A stretch of 64,000 nucleotides of DNA, from positions 124,001 through 188,000 of the forward strand of contig NZ_AUBU01000006.1 of NCBI RefSeq assembly GCF_000429405.1. The letters are read 5' to 3'. Each line of letters begins with the position of its first letter. Within the stretch, counting starts at the first letter, position 1. This DNA is from Algoriphagus marincola DSM 16067 (lineage in GTDB: Bacteria > Bacteroidota > Bacteroidia > Cytophagales > Cyclobacteriaceae). The notes below the pieces were generated by a model. It worked only from the letters and a program-made list of their open reading frames with translations, was not told the DNA's origin and made no database searches. Both the position numbers and the translations under genes were made by a program. Below, in pieces: positions 33,706-42,668 of this stretch.

Positions 33706-34068
33706 ATGTTTAAAAGAGATCTTGATTTAGAAAGAAAGTGGGGAAAGTTGCTGCTAGAATTGGAAGAAACTATCGGTAAGAAACCCAAGGATCTCAATGG
33801 AGTCTTGTTTTTAATTGGGGTACAGGAACTTGGTAAGGGATCCAAGCATTTCTCTAAAGAAGAAAAGCAGGACTTGATGCACATTGCCATTTGTAAAGTT
33901 CTCAGCTATGCCGGTTATTACGAACTTGAATATGTAGACCAAGATGGATGGCCTCATTGGAATTTAAAACAAGAGTTACCACACTTCGACTTGTTGGAGC
34001 AGGAGAAGTTGTTGAAAATCCAAGTATTAGAATACTTTGAAAAAGAATACGAACTGCAAATAGATTAA
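33706..34068 (+). CDS. Conserved-looking small protein, unknown
   Basis: 120 residues, acidic and helical, with LNGVLFLIGVQELGKGSKHF and HFDLLEQEKLLKIQVLEYFE. I do not recognise a named family. It is 6 nt after the AhpD-like gene and 1 nt before exonuclease III, so it belongs to the same operon. No catalytic pattern is visible. Confidence 0.75.
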   Translation: MFKRDLDLERKWGKLLLELEETIGKKPKDLNGVLFLIGVQELGKGSKHFSKEEKQDLMHIAICKVLSYAGYYELEYVDQDGWPHWNLKQELPHFDLLEQEKLLKIQVLEYFEKEYELQID

Positions 34069-34069
34069 G

Positions 34070-34837
34070 ATGAAAATTCTCTCCTATAATGTCAATGGAA
34101 TCCGAGCAGCCATGAACAAAGGCTTTGCTGATTGGCTTGCGAAAGAAAATCCGGATATCATTGGTATACAGGAACTTAAGGCCCATGAAAAACAAGTAGA
34201 AACCCAGGTTTTCAAAGACTTAGGCTATAATTTGTATTGGTTTCCAGCTGAGAAAAAAGGCTATTCTGGTGTGGCTATATTTTCCAAATCCACTCCAAAA
34301 AATGTGAAGTATGGAATGGGTCTGGAAAAGTACGATCAAGAAGGCAGAATAATACAGGCAGATTTTGAGGACTTCTCATTCCTATCTGCCTACTTTCCAT
34401 CTGGTACCACCGGTGATATTCGTCAGGACTTCAAATACGAATTCCTAGACGATATCTTTGGCTACATGCAAGACCTAAGAGAAGAGAATCCAAATTTGAT
34501 CTTGAGCGGCGATTATAACATCTGCCATAAGCCTATAGATATTCACAACCCTGTGTCTAATAAAAACTCCAGTGGATTCCTTCCAGAAGAAAGAGCTTGG
34601 ATGGATAAATTCACTGAATCAGGATTTATCGATACATTCCGTCATTTCAATCAGGATCCACATCAATATTCGTGGTGGAGCTATCGAGCAAATGCCAGAA
34701 ACAAAAACTTAGGATGGCGAATAGATTATCATATGGCAACTCAAGCCATGGAAAGTCGTTTGAAAAGTGCTAATATTCTCCAAGATGTGATCCACTCAGA
34801 TCATTGTCCTATCGCTTTGGAAATAAAGGAATTATAA
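34070..34837 (+). CDS. xth: Exodeoxyribonuclease III
   Basis: 255 residues. Motifs run in order: MKILSYNVNGIRAAMNKGF, DIIGIQELKAH (metal-binding Glu), YSGVAIFSK, LSGDYNICHKPIDIHNP (catalytic Asp-x-Asn) and SDHCPIALE (catalytic Asp-His). The enzyme is an AP endonuclease and 3'-5' exonuclease in base-excision repair. Length fits. Start is 1 nt after the preceding stop. Confidence 0.93.
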   Translation: MKILSYNVNGIRAAMNKGFADWLAKENPDIIGIQELKAHEKQVETQVFKDLGYNLYWFPAEKKGYSGVAIFSKSTPKNVKYGMGLEKYDQEGRIIQADFEDFSFLSAYFPSGTTGDIRQDFKYEFLDDIFGYMQDLREENPNLILSGDYNICHKPIDIHNPVSNKNSSGFLPEERAWMDKFTESGFIDTFRHFNQDPHQYSWWSYRANARNKNLGWRIDYHMATQAMESRLKSANILQDVIHSDHCPIALEIKEL

Positions 34838-34868
34838 AATTATTTGTTGCTATAGTCAAAATTTTATC

Positions 34869-35270
34869 ATGAACTCCATAAAAATTTCAATCCCCTCATT
34901 AATCGATAATATCAAGATAATTGAAAGCTTCATCGATAATGCAAGGGAAAAGTTTGATATCAATGATGACATCTATGGCAACATCATGATTTCTGTAACA
35001 GAATGTATCAGCAACGCCATTCTACACGGAAATCAAAGTGATAAGGAAAAACTGGTTCATTTAGAATTAATGGCAGAGGATGACAAATTAAGTTTTGTCA
35101 TCGAAGATGAAGGAAATGGGTTTGAAATTGATAATCTTCCGGATCCAACTGCACCTGAAAATATTGAAAAACCAGGGGGAAGAGGAATCTTCTTGATCAA
35201 GCATCTAAGCGATGAAGTAAAATTTGAAAACCAAGGAAAGAAAACCATTCTTTCTTTTTATATGGATTGA
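34869..35270 (+). CDS. RsbW/SpoIIAB-like serine kinase, HATPase fold
   Basis: 133 residues with Bergerat-fold boxes: N box in SVTECISNAILHGN, G1 box in IEDEGNGF and G2 in GGRGIFLIKHLSDEV. These are the marks of small anti-sigma regulatory kinases. No anti-anti-sigma partner or sigma factor is coded beside it. It starts 31 nt after exonuclease III and its stop is 1 nt before the ybeY start. Confidence 0.85.
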   Translation: MNSIKISIPSLIDNIKIIESFIDNAREKFDINDDIYGNIMISVTECISNAILHGNQSDKEKLVHLELMAEDDKLSFVIEDEGNGFEIDNLPDPTAPENIEKPGGRGIFLIKHLSDEVKFENQGKKTILSFYMD

Positions 35271-35271
35271 A

Positions 35272-35721
35272 ATGGCGATTCATTTCTTTACTGAAGACAC
35301 AAGCTTCAATTTACCTCAAAAAAGAGTGCGTAAAAGTTGGCTTAATTCACTTGCCACTTCAGAGGGTTTTCAAATCGTAGAACTCAATTACATCTTCTGC
35401 TCAGATGAATACCTTCATAAAATCAATTTAGAATATCTAAATCATGACACCTTAACTGATATCATCACATTTGATAATTCAGAAGAGGAAAGTGTTATTG
35501 AAGGAGACATCTTTATTAGCATAGACAGAGTTAGAGAAAATGCCAAGACTCATAAATCGGAGTTGCAACAAGAACTTAGCCGAGTCATAGGTCACGGATT
35601 ATTCCACCTCATGGGTTATAAAGACAAGGAAGAAGAGGAGGTAAAAGCCATGAGAAGAAAGGAATCAGAAGGAATTAAATTATTCGAAGAATTAAGTGTT
35701 CCACGTGAAACAGGAAAATAA
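35272..35721 (+). CDS. ybeY: rRNA maturation endonuclease YbeY
   Basis: 149 residues from ATG 35272, the first plausible start after the preceding stop; the open frame extends back to 35224 only within the RsbW-like gene. The metal motif reads HGLFHLMGYKD with His108 and His112, but the third usual His is Asp118. YbeY acts in 16S rRNA 3' processing and ribosome quality control. The final codons (S-V-P-R-E-T) are written by a parS-like sequence at 35697-35712. Confidence 0.88.
   Translation: MAIHFFTEDTSFNLPQKRVRKSWLNSLATSEGFQIVELNYIFCSDEYLHKINLEYLNHDTLTDIITFDNSEEESVIEGDIFISIDRVRENAKTHKSELQQELSRVIGHGLFHLMGYKDKEEEEVKAMRRKESEGIKLFEELSVPRETGK
35697..35712. promoter_or_regulatory. parS-like ParB-binding site 1
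   Basis: TGTTCCACGTGAAACA matches the bacterial parS consensus TGTTNCACGTGAAACA at every fixed position. It lies inside the 3' end of ybeY. A second identical 16-mer is 33 bp away. ParB binds such sites near the origin to start chromosome segregation. Confidence 0.9.
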
Positions 35722-35729
35722 CCCTTCCA

Positions 35730-35745
35730 TGTTCCACGTGAAACA
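35730..35745. promoter_or_regulatory. parS-like ParB-binding site 2
   Basis: The same 16-mer TGTTCCACGTGAAACA, here in the 39-nt gap between ybeY and mnmG. The two copies are in the same orientation, start-to-start spacing 33 bp, about three helical turns. Confidence 0.9.
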
Positions 35746-35760
35746 GTAAAGAAAATACAC

Positions 35761-37626
35761 ATGTTCGATCAATACGATGTTATTGTAGTAGGGGCAGGCC
35801 ATGCAGGCTGTGAAGCAGCACACGCTGCCGCAAAGATGGGTTCCAAGGTGCTTTTATGCACTATGAATATGAACACCATTGCTCAGATGTCATGTAATCC
35901 TGCAATGGGTGGAGTAGCAAAAGGACAGATAGTCCGGGAAATTGATGCACTAGGAGGTATGTCTGGTATAATTTCAGACAAATCAATGATACAATTTCGG
36001 ATGCTAAATCGATCCAAAGGACCTGCTATGTGGTCTCCTAGATCCCAAAATGACCGAATGCGCTTTGCTGAAGAGTGGAGATTAGCCTTAGAAAGAAACC
36101 CAAATGTAGATTTCTGGCAGGAAATGGTAACCGGTATTGTGGTGAAAGGTGGACGAGTAGTTGGCGTACGAACCGGTATGGGCATAGTAATAGCTGGCAA
36201 ATCTGTCGTTCTTACAAATGGAACATTCCTGAATGGAATCATACATATAGGCGAAAAGCAATTTGGAGGAGGAAGAACAGGTGAATCAACATCAAAAGGA
36301 ATCACCGAGCAATTGGTTGAATTGGGATTCGAATCCGGAAGAATGAAGACAGGGACACCGCCTAGAGTAGATGGTCGAAGTCTTGATTACTCTAAAATGG
36401 AAGTGCAATTCGGAGATGAGAATCCAGAAAAATTCAGCTATTCTGATGAAACAAGCCCTTTAAAAGAACAAAGAACTTGCTGGATTACTTATACCAATAA
36501 AGATGTTCATCAGACCCTAGAGACCGGTTTTGATCGTTCTCCCATGTTTAATGGACGAATTCAAGGCCTTGGACCTAGATATTGCCCATCCATTGAGGAC
36601 AAAATCAATCGATTTGCAGAGCGCGAAAGACATCAAATTTTCGTGGAACCTGAAGGCTGGAATACTGTTGAAATCTATGTGAATGGCTTTTCAACCTCAT
36701 TACCTGAGGACGTACAATATAAAGCCATGAGGCAGATTCCTGGATTTGAAAATGCAAAGATGTTCCGTCCAGGATATGCCATTGAATATGACTTTTTCCC
36801 TCCAACCCAATTGAGTCTAACCCTTGAGACAAAGCTAGTAGAAAATCTATTCTTTGCCGGTCAGATCAATGGCACCACGGGATATGAAGAAGCTGGATCG
36901 CAAGGATTAATCGCAGGAATTAATGCTAGCTTAAAAGTTCAAGAAAAAGACCCTTTTGTCCTTCAAAGATCAGAAGCATACATCGGAGTACTAATCGATG
37001 ATTTGATCAATAAAGGTACAGAGGAACCTTACCGGATGTTTACTTCAAGAGCTGAGTTCCGATTACTTCTAAGGCAAGATAATGCAGACATTAGACTTAC
37101 GGAGAGAGGATATCAGATTGGACTAGCAGAACACGAACGCTTCGATAAAGTACAGAGCAAAAAAGAAGAAACTGCTCGGTTGATAAACGATCTAAAACAG
37201 AAGAAACTGGAACCTGCTATTTCCAATGAAATTCTTGAAGAAATAGGAACGGCAACAATTAGGGAGAAGATTTCAATAGAAAAGCTTTTGAAAAGACCGC
37301 AGATAGGTGTTAATGAATTGAAAATGCTGGATAAGGACTTAGAAAGCTATCTTTCAGGTTTCGCCCAAGATGTACTGGAGCAAGCAGAAATCCAGATCAA
37401 GTACGATAGCTACATCGAAAAAGAACGGCAAATGGTTGAGAAGCTATCGAATATGGAAGATTTCAAAATACCTCAAAAATTCGATTATTTGCAGGTTCCT
37501 GCTTTATCCGCAGAAGGTAGACAGAAGCTCAATAAAATTAGGCCAATTACCTTAGGACAAGCTTCAAGAATAAGCGGAGTATCACCCGCAGACCTTTCTA
37601 TTCTTACTGTATACTTAGGAAGATAA
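35761..37626 (+). CDS. mnmG: tRNA uridine-5-carboxymethylaminomethyl(34) synthesis enzyme MnmG
   Basis: 621 residues, full length. The FAD motif VVGAGHAGCEAAHAAA begins at residue 9, followed by CNPAMGGVAKGQIVREIDAL and TGTPPRVDGRSLDY. C-terminal helical domain ends SPADLSILTVYLGR. With MnmE it modifies U34 in several tRNAs. mnmG (gidA) often lies near the origin in bacteria, which agrees with the parS pair just upstream and the DnaA-box-rich gap at 40177. Confidence 0.97.
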   Translation: MFDQYDVIVVGAGHAGCEAAHAAAKMGSKVLLCTMNMNTIAQMSCNPAMGGVAKGQIVREIDALGGMSGIISDKSMIQFRMLNRSKGPAMWSPRSQNDRMRFAEEWRLALERNPNVDFWQEMVTGIVVKGGRVVGVRTGMGIVIAGKSVVLTNGTFLNGIIHIGEKQFGGGRTGESTSKGITEQLVELGFESGRMKTGTPPRVDGRSLDYSKMEVQFGDENPEKFSYSDETSPLKEQRTCWITYTNKDVHQTLETGFDRSPMFNGRIQGLGPRYCPSIEDKINRFAERERHQIFVEPEGWNTVEIYVNGFSTSLPEDVQYKAMRQIPGFENAKMFRPGYAIEYDFFPPTQLSLTLETKLVENLFFAGQINGTTGYEEAGSQGLIAGINASLKVQEKDPFVLQRSEAYIGVLIDDLINKGTEEPYRMFTSRAEFRLLLRQDNADIRLTERGYQIGLAEHERFDKVQSKKEETARLINDLKQKKLEPAISNEILEEIGTATIREKISIEKLLKRPQIGVNELKMLDKDLESYLSGFAQDVLEQAEIQIKYDSYIEKERQMVEKLSNMEDFKIPQKFDYLQVPALSAEGRQKLNKIRPITLGQASRISGVSPADLSILTVYLGR

Positions 37627-37627
37627 A

Positions 37628-38521
37628 ATGCTAAAGAGACTAAATAAATGCCCACTCTGCAAAAGTGGGCATTTTCTTAATTACCAAACCATCAAAGATT
37701 TTGCGGTAAGTCAGGAAGATTTTATCCTCTGTCACTGCAAGGAATGCAACCTTATATTTACGAATCCAAGACCAGGGAAAAATTCAATAGCTAAATACTA
37801 TGAGTTCGATGAGTACTATTCCCATTCAGATGATTCAAATTCTTTTATCTCAAAAATTTACAATCAGGTACGCCAAATAAATATCAAGAAAAAATATAAG
37901 CTAATCAGCTCTCTTGGTACAGATAAAAGTATACTCGACATAGGATGTGGTACCGGGGAACTCCTTAAGTTTTTTCAGAGTAAAAATTGGAAGGTATCCG
38001 GAATAGAACCAAGTAAAACTGCTAGAAAGCTAGCTGAAGAGAAATTAAAGGTTCAGATAGCCGAAGAACTAGAAAATATACCCTCAACGAAAAAATTTGA
38101 TATCATCACATTATTCCATGTCTTAGAACACATTCACGGACTAAGAAAAGCAGTAAAAAATGTTATAAATATCTTAAAATCAGATGGTTATATATTAATA
38201 GCACTACCTAATCACCAATCTCCAGAAGCATTGAAATACAAAGAATATTGGGCAGGTTGGGATGTACCAAGACACCTTTATCATTTTGATACCAAAAGCT
38301 TTGATAATTTGGCGAACAAATTTAATCTCCAAATAGTCGAGAGATATCCCATGACTTTCGACAGCTATTATGTCTCCTTGTTATCTGAAAAATATTTAAA
38401 TCCTGAGAATCAAAACTTAACCTCTTTGGCAAAGTCGTTTATTTCAGGACTGGATTCAAATATGAAAGCAAAGGAATCAGGAAATTACTCTAGCATTCTC
38501 TACATACTTAAGAAGAAGTGA
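37628..38521 (+). CDS. SAM-dependent methyltransferase with zinc-ribbon N-terminus
   Basis: 297 residues. The N-terminal Cys pairs at 8/11 and 37/40 (CPLCKSG and CHCKECN) form a probable zinc ribbon. The Rossmann methyltransferase motif SILDIGCGTGELL is at 101-113, followed by FHVLEHIHGLRKAV and PNHQSPEALKYKEYWAGWDV. Such proteins often modify sugars, lipids or cofactors. It is 1 nt from mnmG and overlaps the next gene (GTGA), so it is part of the same operon. Confidence 0.85.
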   Translation: MLKRLNKCPLCKSGHFLNYQTIKDFAVSQEDFILCHCKECNLIFTNPRPGKNSIAKYYEFDEYYSHSDDSNSFISKIYNQVRQINIKKKYKLISSLGTDKSILDIGCGTGELLKFFQSKNWKVSGIEPSKTARKLAEEKLKVQIAEELENIPSTKKFDIITLFHVLEHIHGLRKAVKNVINILKSDGYILIALPNHQSPEALKYKEYWAGWDVPRHLYHFDTKSFDNLANKFNLQIVERYPMTFDSYYVSLLSEKYLNPENQNLTSLAKSFISGLDSNMKAKESGNYSSILYILKKK

Positions 38522-40176
38522 AAAAATTAAGAATTGTCATACTTTTTTTAGCTGCCATCAGTCTTAGCAGATGCGCAAAACAGTCTTCACCTCAAGGAGG
38601 ACCAAGAGATGTAGAACCACCTAAACTGCTTCAATCTTATCCTGAAACTCAAGAACTAAACACGAGACCTGAGGAAATTGTACTGCAATTTGATGAATAT
38701 ATCAAACTGGACAATCCTTCCAAAAACATCATCATAACTCCAAGACTCAAAAAGGATGAAATCGTAACTACAGCTCTCAAAGATCAAGTAGTAATCGAGT
38801 TGAATCAGGAATTAGAAGATAGCACTACTTACGTATTCAATTTCCAAAATTCAATCCAAGATTTATCAGAAGGCAACCCAGCTGAAAATCTAAAGATTGT
38901 GTTTTCTACAGGTCCATTTATTGACAGCCTAACCGTTTCCGGTTCTGTAAACCATTATTGGCCAAAGAGACAGTTTGACTACCGGGATGTAATCATTGGT
39001 CTATATTTAGAAAATGATACAACAGATTTATTCACAGCGGCACCCTATTACTTGACACGAGCAGATAGCTTAGGAAACTTTGTCATTGAGAATATACGAG
39101 CTAACAGGTACAGAGCTTACGCTTGGCATGACGCAAACAATTCCACCAAAGCTGAATCTAAATCAGAAGCCTACGATTTTTTGCAGGATACAATCACAAT
39201 AGAAACAAATCTTGAAGGCCTTCAATTTAATTTGTCACAAGCTGACTTAGGTGAATTAAGATTTTCGAGATCAAGCTTCACCAATGGTAGCTATGATATA
39301 ATTCTCAATAAATCGACGTTAGAGGATAACATTGGAGTCGAAGGACTAGGGGAATCCATATTCTATTCAAAGGAAGAAAGCACCTTAAAACTTTTCTCAA
39401 CAGAAGAAATACCAGACAGTATCCAGGTCAATCTCTTATTAAAAGACTCTGTAGAAAATAAAATTGATACGGCTATTTGGGCCAAATTTACCAAAAATGA
39501 GCGAAGACCAGATGACTTAACAATATCAGCCAATTCAGGATTAAATTTCACAGATACACTAAAGGCCATCCTAAGATTCAATAAGCCTATCTTGGAGATT
39601 AAAACTGACTCTTTATTTATACCCGTCGATTCCACAAATCAAATACAGATAGACAAGGAAATGTTCTTCTTTACAGATAGTTTAAAAAGAACCGAGTTGG
39701 CCATTAACATACCAGTATTAGATAGTTTACCTATACAGATATTCACCCTCACTGCAATGGACTCTACCTTTCTAGATATCACAGGCACCTACAATGGAGA
39801 GGCATTAAAAGCTAATTACAGGCAGATCAAACCAGAGACTTTAGCAGATGTATTGTCAGGAAGTATTGAAGGGAGTAATGGTCCATTTATACTCCAATTG
39901 CTAGACTCCAAAGGAGAAAAAGTACGTGAGGAAATTATTAAAGACGGAAATGAATTCACTCTTCAAAATCTACAACCAGGAAACTATCAATTAAGAGTAA
40001 TCGAAGATAGCAATGGAAATAAACGATGGGATCCTGCTAATTTTTATAAAAATAGATTAGCCGAAAGAGTCTTCTATTTCAAGAATGATACAGGAAAAAT
40101 TGGAGAAGTAATTCTCAAAAGCGGATGGACAAATGAGGGAATAATTATAAAAGCTAGCAAACCAACCGGATACTAG
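38518..40176 (+). CDS. Ig-like domain lipoprotein (Big_5 type)
   Basis: 552 residues from a GTG overlapping the previous stop. The N-terminus has a lipoprotein-like signal (VILFLAAISLSRC, Cys19), then GGPRDVEPPKLLQSYPETQE and a Big_5-type Ig domain with FDEYIKLDNPSKNIIITP. The rest is beta-rich and acidic. This protein type is a common Bacteroidota surface or periplasmic lipoprotein of unknown role. It ends at the left edge of the putative origin. Confidence 0.82.
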   Translation: MKKLRIVILFLAAISLSRCAKQSSPQGGPRDVEPPKLLQSYPETQELNTRPEEIVLQFDEYIKLDNPSKNIIITPRLKKDEIVTTALKDQVVIELNQELEDSTTYVFNFQNSIQDLSEGNPAENLKIVFSTGPFIDSLTVSGSVNHYWPKRQFDYRDVIIGLYLENDTTDLFTAAPYYLTRADSLGNFVIENIRANRYRAYAWHDANNSTKAESKSEAYDFLQDTITIETNLEGLQFNLSQADLGELRFSRSSFTNGSYDIILNKSTLEDNIGVEGLGESIFYSKEESTLKLFSTEEIPDSIQVNLLLKDSVENKIDTAIWAKFTKNERRPDDLTISANSGLNFTDTLKAILRFNKPILEIKTDSLFIPVDSTNQIQIDKEMFFFTDSLKRTELAINIPVLDSLPIQIFTLTAMDSTFLDITGTYNGEALKANYRQIKPETLADVLSGSIEGSNGPFILQLLDSKGEKVREEIIKDGNEFTLQNLQPGNYQLRVIEDSNGNKRWDPANFYKNRLAERVFYFKNDTGKIGEVILKSGWTNEGIIIKASKPTGY

Positions 40177-40650
40177 GAAGAGAAAACGCTGTGGATAAGT
40201 GGCAAAATGGAAGTGGAAAACATGCTTCCATTAACTGGAAAAATACTACTTATCCATACAAGCATTCACGAAAAAAGATTGGATCCCAAGATCGGTGCAA
40301 AACTGCTCATCTTTCCACTTTAAGAAATCATCTTATCAACAGCAGGATTAATAACATGCTTTCAACATCCAAGTATCAACAAGTAAAAGCAATATAAAAC
40401 AAAGAACTGATTTTTAGAGATTTACATGTTAACAACATGGGGAAAAGCTATTTATAAATCAAGAAGAAATAGGAAAACAAGTGGAAAAATCAGTAAACAG
40501 TAATTATCCACTTATTAACACCCTTAATAACATTAATAAGAAATTTTTTAAATCTTTTTCTTTTTTACAATTAGTATAAGAGGCGGTGGATAAACCTCTT
40601 CTGATGGAATATTTTTTTGCCTATATTGGTTCAGACAAAACAATAACCCA
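40177..40650. other. oriC: Putative chromosomal replication origin (oriC)
   Basis: This 474-bp gap has a perfect DnaA box (TGTGGATAA at 40190-40198, minus-strand TTATCCACA) and one-mismatch boxes at 40250-40258 (TTATCCATA), 40333-40341 (TTATCAACA), 40504-40512 (TTATCCACT) and 40585-40593 (GGTGGATAA); weaker AGTGGAAAA sites lie at 40212 and 40480. An AT-rich unwinding-type tract occupies about 40513-40580. No convincing gene lies inside; a 68-codon open frame at 40191-40397 has no coding character. The parS pair 4.4 kb upstream agrees. dnaA itself is not in this window. Confidence 0.78.
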
Positions 40651-42396
40651 ATGGACCTAAAACGCTTATTCGATCTCATTCCTTACCAGATTTCCAAATA
40701 CAATAAAGAGGTAGCTCTTTCCCGAAAACAGGATGGTCAATGGATTACCTATTCCTCCAGAGATTTAAAATCCATAGTAGATAGCCTGAGTTTGGGATTT
40801 CTTGCCAAGGGAATCAAGTCTGAGGATAAGGTTGCCATCATTTCAGATAATAGACCCGAGTGGAATTTTATTGATTTGGCGCTACAGCAAATTGGTGCAA
40901 TTTCAGTCCCCATGTATCCGACTATTTCTAGCGAAGATTACGCTTATATTTTCGGGCATGCATCAGTGAAAATGATTTTTGCTGGGGACCAGACCATCTT
41001 TGAAAAGGCCAAAGAAGCAGCAAAAGGGCAAGAGATTTTTACCTTCGACAAGTTGGATGGAGCTGCTCATTGGGAAGAAGTGATGAAGCTGGGAGAGGAT
41101 GGTGATTTGGCGCAACTGGAGTCAGAAAAGGATAAAATCAAATCAGAGGATCTATTCACCATTATCTATACCTCAGGTACTACAGGCAGACCAAAAGGAG
41201 TCATGCTTACCCATCACAATGTACTTTCAAATCTGCTATCGGTCTCAAACATTATGAGCCCCGTTCCAGGAGAGGGTAAAGTTCTCAGTTTTCTACCACT
41301 CTGTCATATTTTTGAAAGGACTGCCTCTTTCTGTTTTATGTATATGGGCTTCTCCATTTATTATGCTGAAAATCTCGAGAAAATTGGTGATAACCTAAAA
41401 GAAGTACAGCCACATCTATTCAATACGGTTCCAAGATTATTGGAAAAAGTCTATGATAAAATCGTGGCGAAGGGTTATGAGCTAACAGGAATAAAAAAGC
41501 AGCTGTTTTTCTGGGCACTTAATCTTGGTCTTAAATATGATCCGGCAAAAGACATGGGTGGCTGGTATAATACCCAATTAAAGTTGGCCAATAAGCTGAT
41601 TTTCTCGAAATGGAGAGAAGCCCTTGGTGGTAATATTATGCAAATCAATTCTGGCGCCTCTGCTTTACAACCACGACTGGCTAGAGTGTTTTGGGCTGCC
41701 GGGATCAAAGTATGTGAAGGATATGGTCTGACAGAAACATCTCCAGTAGTGACAGCGACACTTACTGATCCAGAAAAAGTACGAATAGGCTGGGTCGGAA
41801 AGATTGTAAAAGATGTGGAAGTAAAAATCGCTCAGGATGGAGAAATCTTGGTTAAGGGACCCAATGTCATGCAAGGTTATTACCGCGAACCTGAGATGAC
41901 CGCAGATGTACTAAAAGACGGTTGGTTTCATACAGGAGACATCGGTGAACTTGACGGAGATTTCCTACGGATTACTGACCGCAAGAAGGAGATGTTCAAA
42001 ACATCGGGTGGAAAATATATTGCTCCTCAACCGATGGAAAATAAATTTAAAGAGTCTACTTTAATCGAGCAGTTAATTGTAGTCGGAGATGGTCAAAAAT
42101 TCCCCGCAGCTTTGATCGTCCCTAGTTATGACGGACTTCGGGAATACTGCAAGCATAAAGAAATCCCGTACACGACTGATGAAGAAATGATTGCCCGACA
42201 GGACATCATCGAAAAGTATCAGCGTGAAGTTGATAGCTTCAATAAATATTATGGTAAATGGGAGCAAATCAAAAAATTCAAACTGCTTTCACAGCCTTGG
42301 GGCGTGGATAGTGGGGAGCTAACGCCAACCATGAAATTGAAGCGGAAAGTCATCCATGAAAAATTCCAAAATGAGATTGCGGAAATATATGCTTAG
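40651..42396 (+). CDS. Long-chain fatty-acid-CoA ligase, AMP-forming
   Basis: 581 residues. AMP-binding core YTSGTTGRPKGVMLTHHN at about 173-190, GYGLTETSPVVTA in the middle, and the C-terminal lid HTGDIGELDGDFLRITDRKK with the usual Asp/Arg. It activates fatty acids to acyl-CoA for beta-oxidation or lipid synthesis. It starts on the right side of the putative origin. The MarR/fad unit follows after an intervening terminator, so it is probably a separate transcript. Confidence 0.92.
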   Translation: MDLKRLFDLIPYQISKYNKEVALSRKQDGQWITYSSRDLKSIVDSLSLGFLAKGIKSEDKVAIISDNRPEWNFIDLALQQIGAISVPMYPTISSEDYAYIFGHASVKMIFAGDQTIFEKAKEAAKGQEIFTFDKLDGAAHWEEVMKLGEDGDLAQLESEKDKIKSEDLFTIIYTSGTTGRPKGVMLTHHNVLSNLLSVSNIMSPVPGEGKVLSFLPLCHIFERTASFCFMYMGFSIYYAENLEKIGDNLKEVQPHLFNTVPRLLEKVYDKIVAKGYELTGIKKQLFFWALNLGLKYDPAKDMGGWYNTQLKLANKLIFSKWREALGGNIMQINSGASALQPRLARVFWAAGIKVCEGYGLTETSPVVTATLTDPEKVRIGWVGKIVKDVEVKIAQDGEILVKGPNVMQGYYREPEMTADVLKDGWFHTGDIGELDGDFLRITDRKKEMFKTSGGKYIAPQPMENKFKESTLIEQLIVVGDGQKFPAALIVPSYDGLREYCKHKEIPYTTDEEMIARQDIIEKYQREVDSFNKYYGKWEQIKKFKLLSQPWGVDSGELTPTMKLKRKVIHEKFQNEIAEIYA

Positions 42397-42449
42397 TAAA
42401 AGCATTTGATTCAAATCAAAAATTCGATTTTTCATCAAAATTTAACCTT

Positions 42450-42493
42450 AGGCTTCATCTCAGAATTAAATTCTGAAATTGAAGCCTTTTTTA
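42450..42493 (+). terminator. Terminator of acyl-CoA ligase gene
   Basis: AGGCTTCA (42450-42457) pairs with TGAAGCCT (42480-42487), with an inner TCAGAATT/AATTCTGA stem, then a run of T residues. It separates the ligase gene from the marR-fad region. Confidence 0.7.
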
Positions 42494-42578
42494 TAGAATA
42501 TTTTGTTTAATACTTTATTAATGAATTTTTAATAAATAATATTTTACTAATACCCCGTTTATCAATTAAAAATTTGTG

Positions 42579-42620
42579 ATGCATGCATAACTTTTTTATC
42601 AAAATAGTATGCATGCATAC
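42579..42620. promoter_or_regulatory. Two ATGCATGCAT palindromes, probable MarR operators
   Basis: The core ATGCATGCAT occurs at 42579-42588 and 42609-42618, exactly 30 bp apart, so on the same face of the helix. The second extends to a perfect 14-mer GTATGCATGCATAC (42607-42620). They lie 49-90 bp upstream of the MarR-family gene, the usual place for an autorepressor site. Confidence 0.7.
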
Positions 42621-42668
42621 AAAATATTTCTAAATTGAGCTTCTCTAAATTCAGGCGAATACTTGTAA

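Noticed and set aside
40191..40397. 68-codon open frame in the putative origin
   Set aside because: It overlaps DnaA boxes, has skewed Lys/His/Ser/Asn composition typical of non-coding AT-rich DNA and no recognisable family or start context.
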